Positions 37,995 through 47,009 of a stretch of DNA of 64,000 nt are shown here, piece after piece. Position 1 is the stretch's first letter, and every line of letters starts with the position of its first letter. Position numbers and translations under genes: made by a program. Under the pieces are notes generated by a model. That model was not told the origin of the DNA. It saw only the letters and a list, made by a program, of their open reading frames with translations, and made no database searches. Origin of the DNA: Acidobacteriota bacterium (GTDB lineage Bacteria > Acidobacteriota > Thermoanaerobaculia > Multivoradales > Multivoraceae); NCBI GenBank assembly GCA_003388555.1, contig QQVD01000025.1, forward strand, positions 1 through 64,000, written 5' to 3'.

Positions 37995-39257
37995 TCAGCC
38001 GGTGACCGACGACCACGCGCCGGTGTCACCCGACTCGTAGCCATCGGCGAAGACCAGATCGCCCGTCGCGTCGGCCTCGAACGCGCCGCTGTCGCAGTCG
38101 GCGCTGCCGTCGCCGTCGCCGTCCTGCGGTCGCGCAACGCCGCGCTGATCCGTCGCCAGGCACTCGCCTGGGGCGGCGAAGTCGATCGCCGCGCTCCCAG
38201 CCTGCAGCGCGTGGGTCCGCGTCGGGCCGCCGTTGTCGAGCAGCGGCGACAGCATCACGTCGGCCACCGCGACGAGGTCGCTGCCGCCGAGACCGCAGGT
38301 GTCTCCCGGGCCTTCGAGGTTGCCGCCGCCCGAGACGTCGACGCTGCCGGAGCAGCTCCCGACCAGCAGGCTGTTGGCGGCGGTCAGCGAGCCGGCGTTG
38401 TGCAGCGCGTCGCCGCTGCCCGCGGTGTTGCCGACGACGGTGCAGTGCACCACGCTCATCGAGCGTGCACTCAGGTTGTAGAGACCGCCTCCCTGGTTGC
38501 CGCCGTCGTTGCCCGAGAAGGTCGAGTTCTCGAGCGTCGCCGTACCGTGGTTGTCGATGCCTCCACCGTGGTCGTCGGTCGAGTTGCCGCTGAAAGTCGA
38601 AGCCCGCACGAACAGAGTTCCGTTGTTGCGCACTCCGGCGCCGGGTCCCTGCGACTGGTTGCCCACCAGAGCGACGCCCTCGAGCAGAAGATCGCCGTCG
38701 TTCTCGACACCACCGCCGTCGCCGGAGGCGGCATCGCCACCGGCCAGCTCGAGATCGCCGATCGTCGCCACGACGCCGCCCGCCACGTCGAACACACGGT
38801 CGATCCCGTCGGCGTCGATCAGCGTCTGGTCGGCACCGGCGCCTCGGACCTCGATGTCGTCGATCAGATCGAGGTCGCCGTGCTCGCCGAGCCCGTCGCC
38901 GCGCGGCCCGATGGAGAGCACGTAGGTGCCGGGCGGTACGACGACGAGATCGACGGTCGGTGCGGGATCGCCGGCGACGCAGCCGTCGACGGCACTGTTC
39001 TGGTTGGCCGCCAGGATCGCCTCGCGCAGGGTGCAGTTGCCGTTGGGAGGCAGATCGGCGTCGTCGGCCGTCGCATCGACGGTGATGGTCGCTGCTCCCG
39101 ACGAGCTGGGCGCAGCGACCGCGAGCACGAGTGCAAGCGCCAAAGAGCCGATTGCGCGAGGCAGCCGCCGGAGCGCCATGACTGGCCGGACGGGTGGTGT
39201 CGAGGCCGGGCACTGCGCTGCGCGTTGCCTGACGATCAGGGCCATCGGATGAGTCAC
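37995..39257 (-). CDS. secreted CSLREA-domain beta-helix protein
   Basis: A 420-aa protein with a signal segment (IGSLALALVLAVAAPSSSGAA) followed by the CSLREA-type motif GNCTLREAILAANQN near residue 73. A right-handed beta-helix of short imperfect repeats comes next (GGGVENDGDLLLEG, GAGVRNNGTLFVRASTFSGN, GGGIDNHGTATLENSTFSGN), then a Ca-binding-like DGDGDGSADCDSGAFEAD and a C-terminal FADGYESGDTGAWS tail seen on many exported acidobacterial and proteobacterial proteins. It probably acts at the cell surface. GTG 39257 follows GAGGTG; an internal ATG at MALRRLPR is a second possible start. Confidence 0.85.
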   Translation of the reverse strand: MTHPMALIVRQRAAQCPASTPPVRPVMALRRLPRAIGSLALALVLAVAAPSSSGAATITVDATADDADLPPNGNCTLREAILAANQNSAVDGCVAGDPAPTVDLVVVPPGTYVLSIGPRGDGLGEHGDLDLIDDIEVRGAGADQTLIDADGIDRVFDVAGGVVATIGDLELAGGDAASGDGGGVENDGDLLLEGVALVGNQSQGPGAGVRNNGTLFVRASTFSGNSTDDHGGGIDNHGTATLENSTFSGNDGGNQGGGLYNLSARSMSVVHCTVVGNTAGSGDALHNAGSLTAANSLLVGSCSGSVDVSGGGNLEGPGDTCGLGGSDLVAVADVMLSPLLDNGGPTRTHALQAGSAAIDFAAPGECLATDQRGVARPQDGDGDGSADCDSGAFEADATGDLVFADGYESGDTGAWSSVTG

Positions 39258-39353
39258 GACCGGTTCACCTCGCTTCTTCGGTGGAGCGACGGAAGGCCTC
39301 GAGAGGCACCTCGCTCAGGGCCCGGCACTTGATGGGTCCTGCCGTCGCGCTCT

Positions 39354-39387
39354 TTGGTTCGATATATCGGAATGTCTCTATGTATCG
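39354..39387. promoter_or_regulatory. AT-rich dyad with overlapping promoter-like elements
   Basis: In otherwise GC-rich DNA, 39360-39387 is an imperfect 28-bp dyad bounded by CGATA and TATCG and containing the palindrome CGATATATCG. TTGGTT (39354-39359) and TCTATG (39377-39382), 17 nt apart, could be the -35 and -10 elements of a plus-strand promoter for the permease gene at 39675. ADOP permeases are often controlled by PadR-type repressors that bind AT-rich dyads, but no padR gene is in the window. The 417-nt gap 39258-39674 has no other feature. Confidence 0.4.
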
Positions 39388-39674
39388 CCTCGCACGCCTC
39401 CTGTCAATCGGCTGGCCGCGGACTCGTCGCGCGATCACACGTCCTTTCGCCTCCGACGCGGCGATCCAGGCGAACGAACACAACCGCGTCTCACGGCGGG
39501 CCAACCCCCTCACCCTCAGGATGGGCAACCTCGGTGGAGGCGACGACGTATGGAGATTCAGCAGCCCCCACCTTCTCTCTGAGGGAGCCGGCCCCGCGAG
39601 CGCCCGCACTCGCGCGGCATCGCTCCGCGAGCCCGACGTGAGGGGCTGAACCAGGCCACCAGGAGGTCCGAACG

Positions 39675-42110
39675 ATGAGCACCCCGAGCCGCCCGACTGC
39701 ATGGATCACCGGCGTGCGCCAGGACGTGATGTTCGCGCTGCGTCAGTTCCGCCGCAGCCCAGGCCTGGTGATCACCGCGCTGCTCAGCCTCGGCCTGGGC
39801 ATCGGCTTCCTGGCGACGATCTTCGCCATGACCGACGCCTTCTTCCTGCGTCCGCTCCCCTTCTACGAGCCGGAGCGCGTGGTGCACGTCTGGGGCACCG
39901 ACGGGCGCACCGGCGCCGAGCAGCTGCGGGTCTCGGAGTCGAACTTCCTCGACTGGCGGGCACAGTCCGACCGGTTCGACGACCTCGCCGGCTACTACTA
40001 CTCGGCGTTCACCCTCACTGAGGACGGCGGCAGCTCCAAGCTCAACGGCACCTACGTCTCCACCAACCTGCTCGGCCTGCTCGGCGTCGCGCCGGCCCGC
40101 GGACGCTCGTTCCAGCCCGGCGACGCCGAGGAGGGCGCCGACCGCGTCGCCATCGTCAGCCATCGCTTCTGGCGCGATCAGCTCGCCGCACGCGAGCCGG
40201 TGGTGGGCAGCGAGATCGAGCTCGACGGGATGCGCCACACCGTCATCGGCGCGATGCCGCCGAGCTTCGTCTTCCCGTTCAACAACATGGAGCTGTGGCT
40301 GCCGCTGGCGGTCGAAGCCGACGAGAGCTCGCGCGGCGCCGACGGTCCACTGCTGGTGATCGGCCGCCTCGCCGACGGAGCGACACCGCAGACGGTGCAG
40401 TCCGAACTCGATGCGATCACGGCGCGGCTGGCGGGCCAGTACCCCGACACCAACCAGCAGCGCGGCGCGGTGGTGGTCGAGCTGCGCTCGGCCCTGCTGT
40501 TCACCTGGGACATCTTCCGGCTCGTCTTCCCGGCTCTGTTCGCCGCGGTCGGCTTCGTGCTGCTGCTGGTCTGCGCCAACCTCGGCAACCTGCTGCTGGC
40601 GCGGCTCACCCGGCGCCGCGAGGAGCTCGCCTTCCGGCTCACCCTCGGCGCCAGCCGGAGCCGCATCGTGCGCCAGCTGGTCACCGAGAGCCTGGTGTTG
40701 GGACTGCTCGGCGGCGCCTTCGGGCTCGGCTTCGCGGCCCTTCTGACGGGCGTCCTCGAGCAGGCGATCCCGCTCGACCTCTACCGGGTCGGCGCCATCG
40801 GGCTCGACGCGCGCGGCGTCCTGTTCGCCTTCGTCGCCTGCCTGCTCACCGTGCTCGCCTTCGGCGTCGCCCCGGCGCTGCGCGTGGTCACACCGCGGCT
40901 CGCCCAGACGCTGCGCTCCGGTGGACGGGGCGCCGACGGCGAGACCAGGAGGCTGCGCAATGCCCTGGTGGTCGCCCAGATCGCCCTCGCGGTGATGCTG
41001 GTCGCCGGTGCGGCGCTGATGGCGCGCACCTTCGCCGAGATGCAGGACCTCGAGACAGGTTTCGAGAGCGCCAACCTGCTGACCCTCGAGATCGTGCTGC
41101 CGCAGACCTCGTACCCGGACGACGAGCAGGAGAACGCCTTCTTCGACCAGGTGGTGGCCAACCTGGGGGCGATCCCCGGAGTCGAGGCGGCGACCTCCGG
41201 CTACCCCCTGCCACTGAACTTCGAGAGCCTGGGCGGAGAGATCGAGATCGAAGGCTGGGAGAAGGCGCCCGACGAGGTGCTGCAGGCGAGCACCTACTGG
41301 ATCGGTGACGGCTACCTGGAGACCCTCGGCACGCCCCTGATCGCCGGGCGCATGTTCGAGTCCGGCGACAACGCCGACAGCTCGCCCGTGGTGCTCGTCA
41401 ACCAGACCCTGGCGGAGCGCTACTGGCCGGGCGAAGCGGCGATCGGGCGACGGATCTTCATCGCCGACACATGGCGCGAGATCGTCGGCGTCGCCGGCGA
41501 CTCGGTGACCATGCAGCTCGGCGAGGAGATCCCCTCGGTGGTCTACTACCCGCAGAGTCAGCGCTCGACGAGGCGACGCTTCATCTATCTGCGCCACCAG
41601 CCCGGCGCGACTCCGCCGCTGAGCGAGCTGCGCCAGCGCATCGCACGGGTCGATCCCGCCATCCCGGTGACCAACGTGCGTTCGATGCACCAGGTGGTGG
41701 CGACCTCCTACGGGCCGTGGCTGATGGGTCTCGGCGGCATCGGTGTGCTCGGCTTCGGCGCCCTGCTGCTGGCCAGCGTCGGCCTCTACGGCCTGGTCAG
41801 CTACAGCGTCGCCCAGCGCACCCGCGAGTTCGGCGTGCGCAAGGCGCTGGGAGCCGGCCGCGCCGACGTCGTGCGCCTGGTGCTGCGCGAGAGCTCGGTG
41901 CTGGCGGCGCTCGGGCTCGGAATCGGCATGGTCGGCGTCTTCGCCCTCTCCCGCTTCCTCGCCTCGCTGCTCTTCGGCGTCTCGGCGCTCGATCCGCTGG
42001 CCCTGGGCAGCGTCGCCGTGGTGCTCGCCGCCGCCGTGCTCCTCGCCAGCTGGCTGCCGGCGCGGCGGGCGTCGCGGATCAGTGCGGGGGCGGCGCTGCG
42101 CTGGGAGTGA
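39675..42110 (+). CDS. ADOP/MacB-type ABC transporter permease
   Basis: An 811-aa permease with the duplicated Acidobacterial architecture: an N-terminal helix (VITALLSLGLGIGFLATIFAMTDAFFLRPLPF), a MacB periplasmic domain, three helices (about 285-420), a second periplasmic domain, and three C-terminal helices ending in the FtsX domain (YSVAQRTREFGVRKALGAGRADVVRLVL). It is expected to work with a separate LolD/MacB-type ATPase, exporting a peptide, lipid or drug by a mechanotransmission mechanism; no ATPase gene is adjacent. ATG 39675 has a near-perfect AGGAGGTC ribosome site. Confidence 0.93.
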   Translation: MSTPSRPTAWITGVRQDVMFALRQFRRSPGLVITALLSLGLGIGFLATIFAMTDAFFLRPLPFYEPERVVHVWGTDGRTGAEQLRVSESNFLDWRAQSDRFDDLAGYYYSAFTLTEDGGSSKLNGTYVSTNLLGLLGVAPARGRSFQPGDAEEGADRVAIVSHRFWRDQLAAREPVVGSEIELDGMRHTVIGAMPPSFVFPFNNMELWLPLAVEADESSRGADGPLLVIGRLADGATPQTVQSELDAITARLAGQYPDTNQQRGAVVVELRSALLFTWDIFRLVFPALFAAVGFVLLLVCANLGNLLLARLTRRREELAFRLTLGASRSRIVRQLVTESLVLGLLGGAFGLGFAALLTGVLEQAIPLDLYRVGAIGLDARGVLFAFVACLLTVLAFGVAPALRVVTPRLAQTLRSGGRGADGETRRLRNALVVAQIALAVMLVAGAALMARTFAEMQDLETGFESANLLTLEIVLPQTSYPDDEQENAFFDQVVANLGAIPGVEAATSGYPLPLNFESLGGEIEIEGWEKAPDEVLQASTYWIGDGYLETLGTPLIAGRMFESGDNADSSPVVLVNQTLAERYWPGEAAIGRRIFIADTWREIVGVAGDSVTMQLGEEIPSVVYYPQSQRSTRRRFIYLRHQPGATPPLSELRQRIARVDPAIPVTNVRSMHQVVATSYGPWLMGLGGIGVLGFGALLLASVGLYGLVSYSVAQRTREFGVRKALGAGRADVVRLVLRESSVLAALGLGIGMVGVFALSRFLASLLFGVSALDPLALGSVAVVLAAAVLLASWLPARRASRISAGAALRWE

Positions 42111-42142
42111 GGAGGGCACTCCGGCACTCGCCGACTGAGGAT

Positions 42143-42158
42143 CCCCTTTCCGAAGGGG
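42143..42158 (+). terminator. hairpin after the ADOP permease gene
   Basis: CCCCTT-TCCG-AAGGGG, a 6-bp stem with a UUCG-like tetraloop, 33 nt after the stop codon; it lacks a T-run. A second hairpin, CTCCCCC-TGAA-GGGGGAG, follows at 42190-42207. Together they occupy the first half of the 370-nt gap before atoE. Confidence 0.4.
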
Positions 42159-42258
42159 CTCCTGCTTCACGGGACACCCCCACCCTGCCCTCCCCCTGAA
42201 GGGGGAGGAGACCAGAGGCTCGCGACTCTGCTCGAGCTCGCGGCGACCTCACCAAACA

Positions 42259-42294
42259 CGTCATCCCGGGCGTAGACCCCCGAGATCCACGCGT
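42259..42294. repeat. interspersed intergenic repeat, copy 1
   Basis: The segment CGTCATCCCGGGCGTAGAC followed by ATCCACGCG recurs nearly unchanged at 63720-63752 and, inverted and diverged, at 57942-57976. All three copies are intergenic. The core CCGGG-x-CCCGGG part is self-complementary, as in REP-like elements. Confidence 0.6.
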
Positions 42295-42480
42295 TGCCGG
42301 AAGCGGTTTCGTCGCGCAGTGATAACGCGGCCTGCAGGTCGACTCCGCTAGTCTCAGCGCCTCCACCCGCAGATCCCGGGCCGCCACCATCCGGCCGACG
42401 CCCGACCTGTCGCGGAAGCGTCTTCCCGAATTCGCCGACCGCACCGCTGCCGCTGGAAGCCAGCGAGGAGCTCCACCCGC

Positions 42481-43806
42481 ATGTCACGTCTCGCCCAGTT
42501 CCTCGCCCGCTTCTTCGTCCGCTGGATCCCCGACTCGTTCGTCGTCGCGGTGCTGCTCAGCCTGCTCACCTTCGGGCTGGCGGTGCTGGTGGCGGGCTAC
42601 GGCGCCTCGGAGACGATCGACGCCTGGGGCGACGGCTTCTGGGACCTGCTGAAGTTCACCAACCAGATCACCCTCACCCTGCTGCTCGGCTACGTGCTGG
42701 CGCACACGCCGCCGATGCGCTGGCTGCTGCAGCGCATCGCCGGCGCCATCCGCACGCCGTTCTGGGCCTACGCAGGATCGTGCCTGGTCACCGGCGTCTG
42801 CGCCCTGGTCTCCTGGGGCCTGTCGCTGATCGTCGCCGGCATCATGGCGCGCGCGGTCGGCGAGAGCTTCAGCCGCCGCGGCATCGCGCTGCACTATCCG
42901 CTGCTGGTCGCCTCCTCGTTCTCGGGCTTCGTGATCTGGCACCAGGGCCTGTCGAGCTCGATCGGCCTGGTCATCGCGACACCGGATCACTTCCTGCAGC
43001 AGACCATCGGCGTCATCCCCACCAGCGAGACGATCTTCACCGCCTGGAACCTCGGTGTGGCCCTCTTCGTTCTGGCGACACTGCCCTTCGTCATGGCGTC
43101 GCTGGCGCCGCGCGACGACGCGGCGATCGAGGCGATGCCCGAGGAGCTGGTGCGCGAGTCAGAGGTGCGGCGCGAGCCAGCGAGCACTCCCGCCGAGCGG
43201 CTGGGAGAATCACGCCTGCTGATGGCGCTCTTCGTGCTCTGCGGCCTCGTCTACATGCACACCCACTTCGTCGAACGCGGCCTCGGCAACACGCTCGACA
43301 TCTTCAACTTCTGCTTCCTGATCGGTGGCATCCTGATGGCCGGCTCGCTGATCGGCTACGTGCGCATCATGATCAGCGGCGGCCGGGTCGCCGTGCCGTT
43401 CCTGCTCCAGTACCCGATGTACTCGGGCATCGCCGCGGTGATGGGCGCTTCCGGCCTCGCCGCCCTCGTCATCGAGGCCTTCGTCAGCGTCTCCTCCGCC
43501 GAGACCCTGCCGCTCTTCGCCTTCCTCAGCGGTGGCCTGCTGAACCTCTTCATCCCCTCGGGCGGAGGACAGTGGGCGGTGCAGGGGCCGATCATGATGC
43601 AGGCCGCGGTCGAAGTCGGCGCCACCCTTCCGCGCACCGCGATGGCGGTCGCCTTCGGCGACCAGTGGACCAACCTGATCCAGCCTCTCGCCGTGGTGCC
43701 GGTGCTCGCCATCGCCGGCATCGAGCTGCGCAAGATCATGGCCTACTGCCTGATCGCACTCGGCTACACCGGCATCGTCTTCGCCGCGGCGCTGGCGCTG
43801 TTCTGA
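42481..43806 (+). CDS. atoE: short-chain fatty acid transporter
   Basis: A 441-aa integral membrane protein with about twelve helices, of the AtoE family that takes up short-chain fatty acids such as butyrate. Family blocks visible: RWIPDSFVVAVLLSLLTFGLA at the N-terminus, WGDGFWDLLKFTNQITLTLLLGYVLA, SSFSGFVIWHQGLSSSIGL, NFCFLIGGILMAGSLIGYVR, and FIPSGGGQWAVQGPIMMQAA with GDQWTNLIQPL near the C-terminus. AGGAG lies about 11 nt before ATG 42481. It is a single gene; no ato metabolic genes are nearby. Confidence 0.93.
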   Translation: MSRLAQFLARFFVRWIPDSFVVAVLLSLLTFGLAVLVAGYGASETIDAWGDGFWDLLKFTNQITLTLLLGYVLAHTPPMRWLLQRIAGAIRTPFWAYAGSCLVTGVCALVSWGLSLIVAGIMARAVGESFSRRGIALHYPLLVASSFSGFVIWHQGLSSSIGLVIATPDHFLQQTIGVIPTSETIFTAWNLGVALFVLATLPFVMASLAPRDDAAIEAMPEELVRESEVRREPASTPAERLGESRLLMALFVLCGLVYMHTHFVERGLGNTLDIFNFCFLIGGILMAGSLIGYVRIMISGGRVAVPFLLQYPMYSGIAAVMGASGLAALVIEAFVSVSSAETLPLFAFLSGGLLNLFIPSGGGQWAVQGPIMMQAAVEVGATLPRTAMAVAFGDQWTNLIQPLAVVPVLAIAGIELRKIMAYCLIALGYTGIVFAAALALF

Positions 43807-43878
43807 CCATAGGCGACGCGCGCCGCGCCCGTCCTCGCCTGCGCCCCGGGAGTCGCTCCGCAGGCAGCGGCTTCGGCC

Positions 43879-45522
43879 TCACCGCCGTGGCCGCAGCACC
43901 TCGCCGGCGCGCTCTCCGGTGATCTCACCCTCGGCGAGGGCGAGTCTTCCACCGACGACGACGGCGCGCACGCCCTCGGCCATCTGGTAGGGCTCCTCGA
44001 AGGTGGCGCGGTCGGCGATCTCGGCCGCGTCCAGCACCACCAGGTCGGCCGCGGCGCCGACGCGCAGCACACCGCGGCCCTCGATCCCGTAGACGAGGGC
44101 CGGCAGCCGGGTGGCGCGGTCGAGCGCCTGCTCGATTGAGATCACGCCGCGCTCCCTGACGTACTCCGCCAGCACACGGGGGAAGGTGCCGAAGCCGCGC
44201 GGATGCGGCACGCCGCTGCCCCACGGCGGGTACGAGCCGTCGGAGGCGGTCATCACCCAGGGCTGGCGCATCAACAGCTCGACGTCGCTGCGCTGCATGT
44301 TGAACGAGACGATGCCGACGTCGCCGCCGGCTTCGAGCAGCAGCTCGAGCGCCGTCTCGACCGCATCGCGGCCCCGCTCGGCGGCGATCCGGTCGAGGCG
44401 GCGGCCGGCGTAGGCAGGGTCGGGTGCGTAGTAGCGCAGCTGGATGCGCTCGGCGCCGCCGCGACGCGCGAGGTTGGCGCTCATCGCCTCGAGAACCCGC
44501 TGCCTCACCCCGTCGTCCTCGAGTCGCTCGGCGAGCGGCCGGTCCCCGGCTTCGGCCCAGCGCGGCAGCAGCGCCGCCGCCAGCCCGGTGGCCGAGGCGA
44601 GGTACGGGTACTGGTCCGCCCAGACCCTGGCGCCGCGGGCCCGCGCCGCCTCGATCCGGGCCACGATCTCCTCGGCGGCCCCCCACGCCGGCGGTCCGAG
44701 GGCCTTGACGTGGGTCACCACCGCCGTGACCCCGGCACGCTCGCCGATCGCGATCACCTCGTCGACCGCGGCGAGCAGGCCGACCGTGTAGTCGGACTCG
44801 TCGCGGATGTGGCTCTGGTAGACGCCGCCGAACTCCGCCGCCACCTCGGCCAGGGCCACCAGCTCGTCGGTCGAGGCGAAGCTGCCCGGCGCGTAGAAGA
44901 GGCCGCTCGACAGACCCACCGCTCCGTCCTCGAAGGCGGTCCGCACCAGCTCCCGCATGCGCCGCAGCTCGTCCGGGCTGGGCGCCCGGTCGTGGCTTCC
45001 GAGCACCGCCCGGCGCACCGCGCTGTGCCCGATCATCTGGGCCACGTGCACGCCGAGCCCGTGCTCGAGCAGTTCCTGCCGCTGCGCCGCCAGGTCGACC
45101 GGACCCCAGCCGTCCGGGTTGACCACCACCGTGGTGACGCCCTGGCGTAGCAACGCCTCGGCATCGCTCCGATCCTCCGAGGCCAGGGCGGCGGCAGTGT
45201 GGGAGTGGGCGTCGATGAAGCCCGGCGCGACGACCAGGCCCGAGGCGTCGACGACGGTCGTCGCGGTACGGTCGGCGAGGGTTCCGAGCGCGACGATGCG
45301 TGCATCGCGCACTCCGATGTCGACGCGCCGGGCCGGCAGGGCCCGGCCAGCCTCGTCGACGAGCCCGTGGGCGGTGCCGCCGAGCACGACGAGGTCGAAG
45401 TCTGTCTCGGAGCGATCGGAAGCTAGCTCGGCGCCGGTGCTGCGACAGCCGACGAGGGTCGATGCCAGGAGTGCGAGGAAAGCGCCAGAGATCGCGGTTG
45501 CACGGGGGTGGCGCCTCGCCAA
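43879..45522 (-). CDS. N-acyl-D-amino-acid deacylase-like amidohydrolase lipoprotein
   Basis: About 547 aa. A signal peptide ends in a lipobox (FLALLASTLVGC), so it is probably a lipoprotein. The amidohydrolase fold shows the strand FDLVVLGGTAHG, the metal motif APGFIDAHSHTAAAL, YQSHIRDES, VTHVKALGP, and MTASDGSYPPWGSG with the metal-binding Asp. The C-terminal VLRVGAAADLVVLDAAEI closes the composite beta sandwich. It is closest in layout to D-aminoacylase/dihydroorotase-like enzymes that remove acyl groups from D-amino acids. I chose the TTG at 45522 because it gives a short n-region; the ATG at 45687 would overlap the divergent gene's start. The gap to that gene holds both promoters. Confidence 0.87.
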   Translation of the reverse strand: MARRHPRATAISGAFLALLASTLVGCRSTGAELASDRSETDFDLVVLGGTAHGLVDEAGRALPARRVDIGVRDARIVALGTLADRTATTVVDASGLVVAPGFIDAHSHTAAALASEDRSDAEALLRQGVTTVVVNPDGWGPVDLAAQRQELLEHGLGVHVAQMIGHSAVRRAVLGSHDRAPSPDELRRMRELVRTAFEDGAVGLSSGLFYAPGSFASTDELVALAEVAAEFGGVYQSHIRDESDYTVGLLAAVDEVIAIGERAGVTAVVTHVKALGPPAWGAAEEIVARIEAARARGARVWADQYPYLASATGLAAALLPRWAEAGDRPLAERLEDDGVRQRVLEAMSANLARRGGAERIQLRYYAPDPAYAGRRLDRIAAERGRDAVETALELLLEAGGDVGIVSFNMQRSDVELLMRQPWVMTASDGSYPPWGSGVPHPRGFGTFPRVLAEYVRERGVISIEQALDRATRLPALVYGIEGRGVLRVGAAADLVVLDAAEIADRATFEEPYQMAEGVRAVVVGGRLALAEGEITGERAGEVLRPRR

Positions 45523-45685
45523 CGACTCCCGTCCCCCGCCGCTGAGGCGGATCGCGTCCTTGGCGGGCGCCGAGGCTCGCCGCGCGCTACGCTCGCCAGA
45601 CCCAGACGGCCGACGCGGTGCTTCAAGCGAAGCCAGTTCTTCACCGCGTCGACGACGATCCCCGAGAGAAAAGGAGCTCGGAACC

Positions 45686-46108
45686 ATGACTCGAATCCAG
45701 GGAGGCTGCTGCTGCGGCGCCGTGCGCTACGAGGCTGAGATCGAGAAGGCGCAGACGATGGCCTGCTACTGCCGCGACTGCCAGCGCGCCACCGGCGCCC
45801 CGCTGACCGCATTCGTCGCCGTTCCGAAGACGGCCCTGGAGCAGCAGGGTGAAGCGAAAGGCTACTCCGTCCAGGGCGAGTCCGGCCGCGGCGTCACCCG
45901 TTTCTTCTGCGCCGAATGCGGCTCGCAGCTCTACAGCAAGGTGGAGGTGGCGCCGGGTGTTCTCTTCGTCAAGCTCGCCTCGCTCGAGCCGGCCGCGGGG
46001 GAAGCGGCTCTGGCGCCTCAGGTGCACATCTGGACCGACAGCCGACCCTCCTGGTGCCCTCTGCCCGAAGGCGCAGTCGCCTTCGGGAAGAACCCGCCAC
46101 CGCGTTGA
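45686..46108 (+). CDS. GFA-family (glutathione-dependent formaldehyde-activating-like) zinc protein
   Basis: A 140-aa single-domain protein with the GFA/CENP-V zinc-binding cysteines: GGCCCGAVRYEAEI near residues 6-20, CYCRDCQRATGAP near 32-44, and FFCAECGSQLYSK near 75-87. Family members bind zinc and some bind glutathione; the actual substrate here is unknown. AAGGAG precedes ATG 45686. Its TGA overlaps the TTG start of the hydrolase gene (TTGA), so the two are coupled. Confidence 0.92.
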   Translation: MTRIQGGCCCGAVRYEAEIEKAQTMACYCRDCQRATGAPLTAFVAVPKTALEQQGEAKGYSVQGESGRGVTRFFCAECGSQLYSKVEVAPGVLFVKLASLEPAAGEAALAPQVHIWTDSRPSWCPLPEGAVAFGKNPPPR

Positions 46109-46944
46109 GTCCGCGGGACGTCGATCGCTCCGTGGGCTGGTCGTCACTCGCCATACTCGGCGGCGCTCTCCTGCTCGTCGCGGTCGTGCTGCTCGCTCTC
46201 TCGTTCCTTCTGCCGCGCATGCAGAGATCAATGCTCTTCCCGGCGCCGCGTGCGCCCGAGGCCCCGCCGCCCGAAGGCTACGTCGCGATCTGGCTCGACG
46301 TCGCCGAAGCACGTGGCCGGGTCGAGGCTTGGCTGCGAACGCCGGAGTCGACGAGCACCGGTCACCCGGCGCCGCTGATCGTCTTCGCCCACGGCAATGG
46401 TGAGCTGATCGACTACTGGGTCGAGCTCGGGGAGGTCTTCGCGCAGTGGGGCTGGGCGACGCTGCTGCTCGAGTACCCCGGCTACGGCCGCTCGGGCGGC
46501 GAGCCGAGCGAGAAGAGCGTGCGCGCCACCGCCCGTGCCGCCTACGACTGGGCGGTCGAGCAGCCAGGCGTCGACCGAGGACGCGTCGTCGCCTACGGCC
46601 GCTCGCTCGGCGCCGCGGCCCTGGCGCAGCTGGCGCGGGACCGTCGCATCGACGCTCTGATCCTCGAGTCGACCTTCACCAGCGTCACCGCGATGGCCCG
46701 CCGCATGGGAGTGCCCGCGGCGCTGGTCAGCGACCCGTTCGACACCCTCTCGGTGGTGGAGCGGTTCGAGGGCCCGGTGCTGGTCCTGCACGGCGACCGC
46801 GACGAGATCGTGCCGGTGGAGCACGGCGAGACCCTCGCCGACGCCGCGGGCGTCGAGCTGGTGCGCATGCCGTGCGGCCACAACGACTGCCCGCGACCGT
46901 GGCCGGAGATCGAGGCGTTCCTGGCCGGGCTGACGTCGCGCTGA
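46105..46944 (+). CDS. membrane-anchored alpha/beta hydrolase (serine aminopeptidase/BAAT-like)
   Basis: A 279-aa protein with an N-terminal transmembrane helix (LAILGGALLLVAVVLLALSF, about residues 12-33) and an alpha/beta-hydrolase domain: VFAHGNGELIDYW (oxyanion region), LEYPGYGRSGG, the nucleophile elbow YGRSLGAAAL near 167-173, LHGDRDEIVP with the acid, and PCGHNDCP with the catalytic His. All three triad residues are present. It resembles ABHD13/17-like hydrolases; the substrate is unknown. The TTG start at 46105 forms a TTGA overlap with the GFA gene; a GTG at 46129 is possible. Confidence 0.88.
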   Translation: MSPRDVDRSVGWSSLAILGGALLLVAVVLLALSFLLPRMQRSMLFPAPRAPEAPPPEGYVAIWLDVAEARGRVEAWLRTPESTSTGHPAPLIVFAHGNGELIDYWVELGEVFAQWGWATLLLEYPGYGRSGGEPSEKSVRATARAAYDWAVEQPGVDRGRVVAYGRSLGAAALAQLARDRRIDALILESTFTSVTAMARRMGVPAALVSDPFDTLSVVERFEGPVLVLHGDRDEIVPVEHGETLADAAGVELVRMPCGHNDCPRPWPEIEAFLAGLTSR

Positions 46945-47009
46945 CGAGCTCCGAGTCCTGCCGCGCTCCGCCCAGGCCCCCGACCGCGAGACCGGACCTG
47001 GAGTGTCGC

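Noticed and set aside
39281-39649. Possible small protein gene before the ADOP permease
   Set aside because: No ribosome site, no recognisable domain, Arg/Ser/Ala-rich shadow composition; the region looks regulatory.
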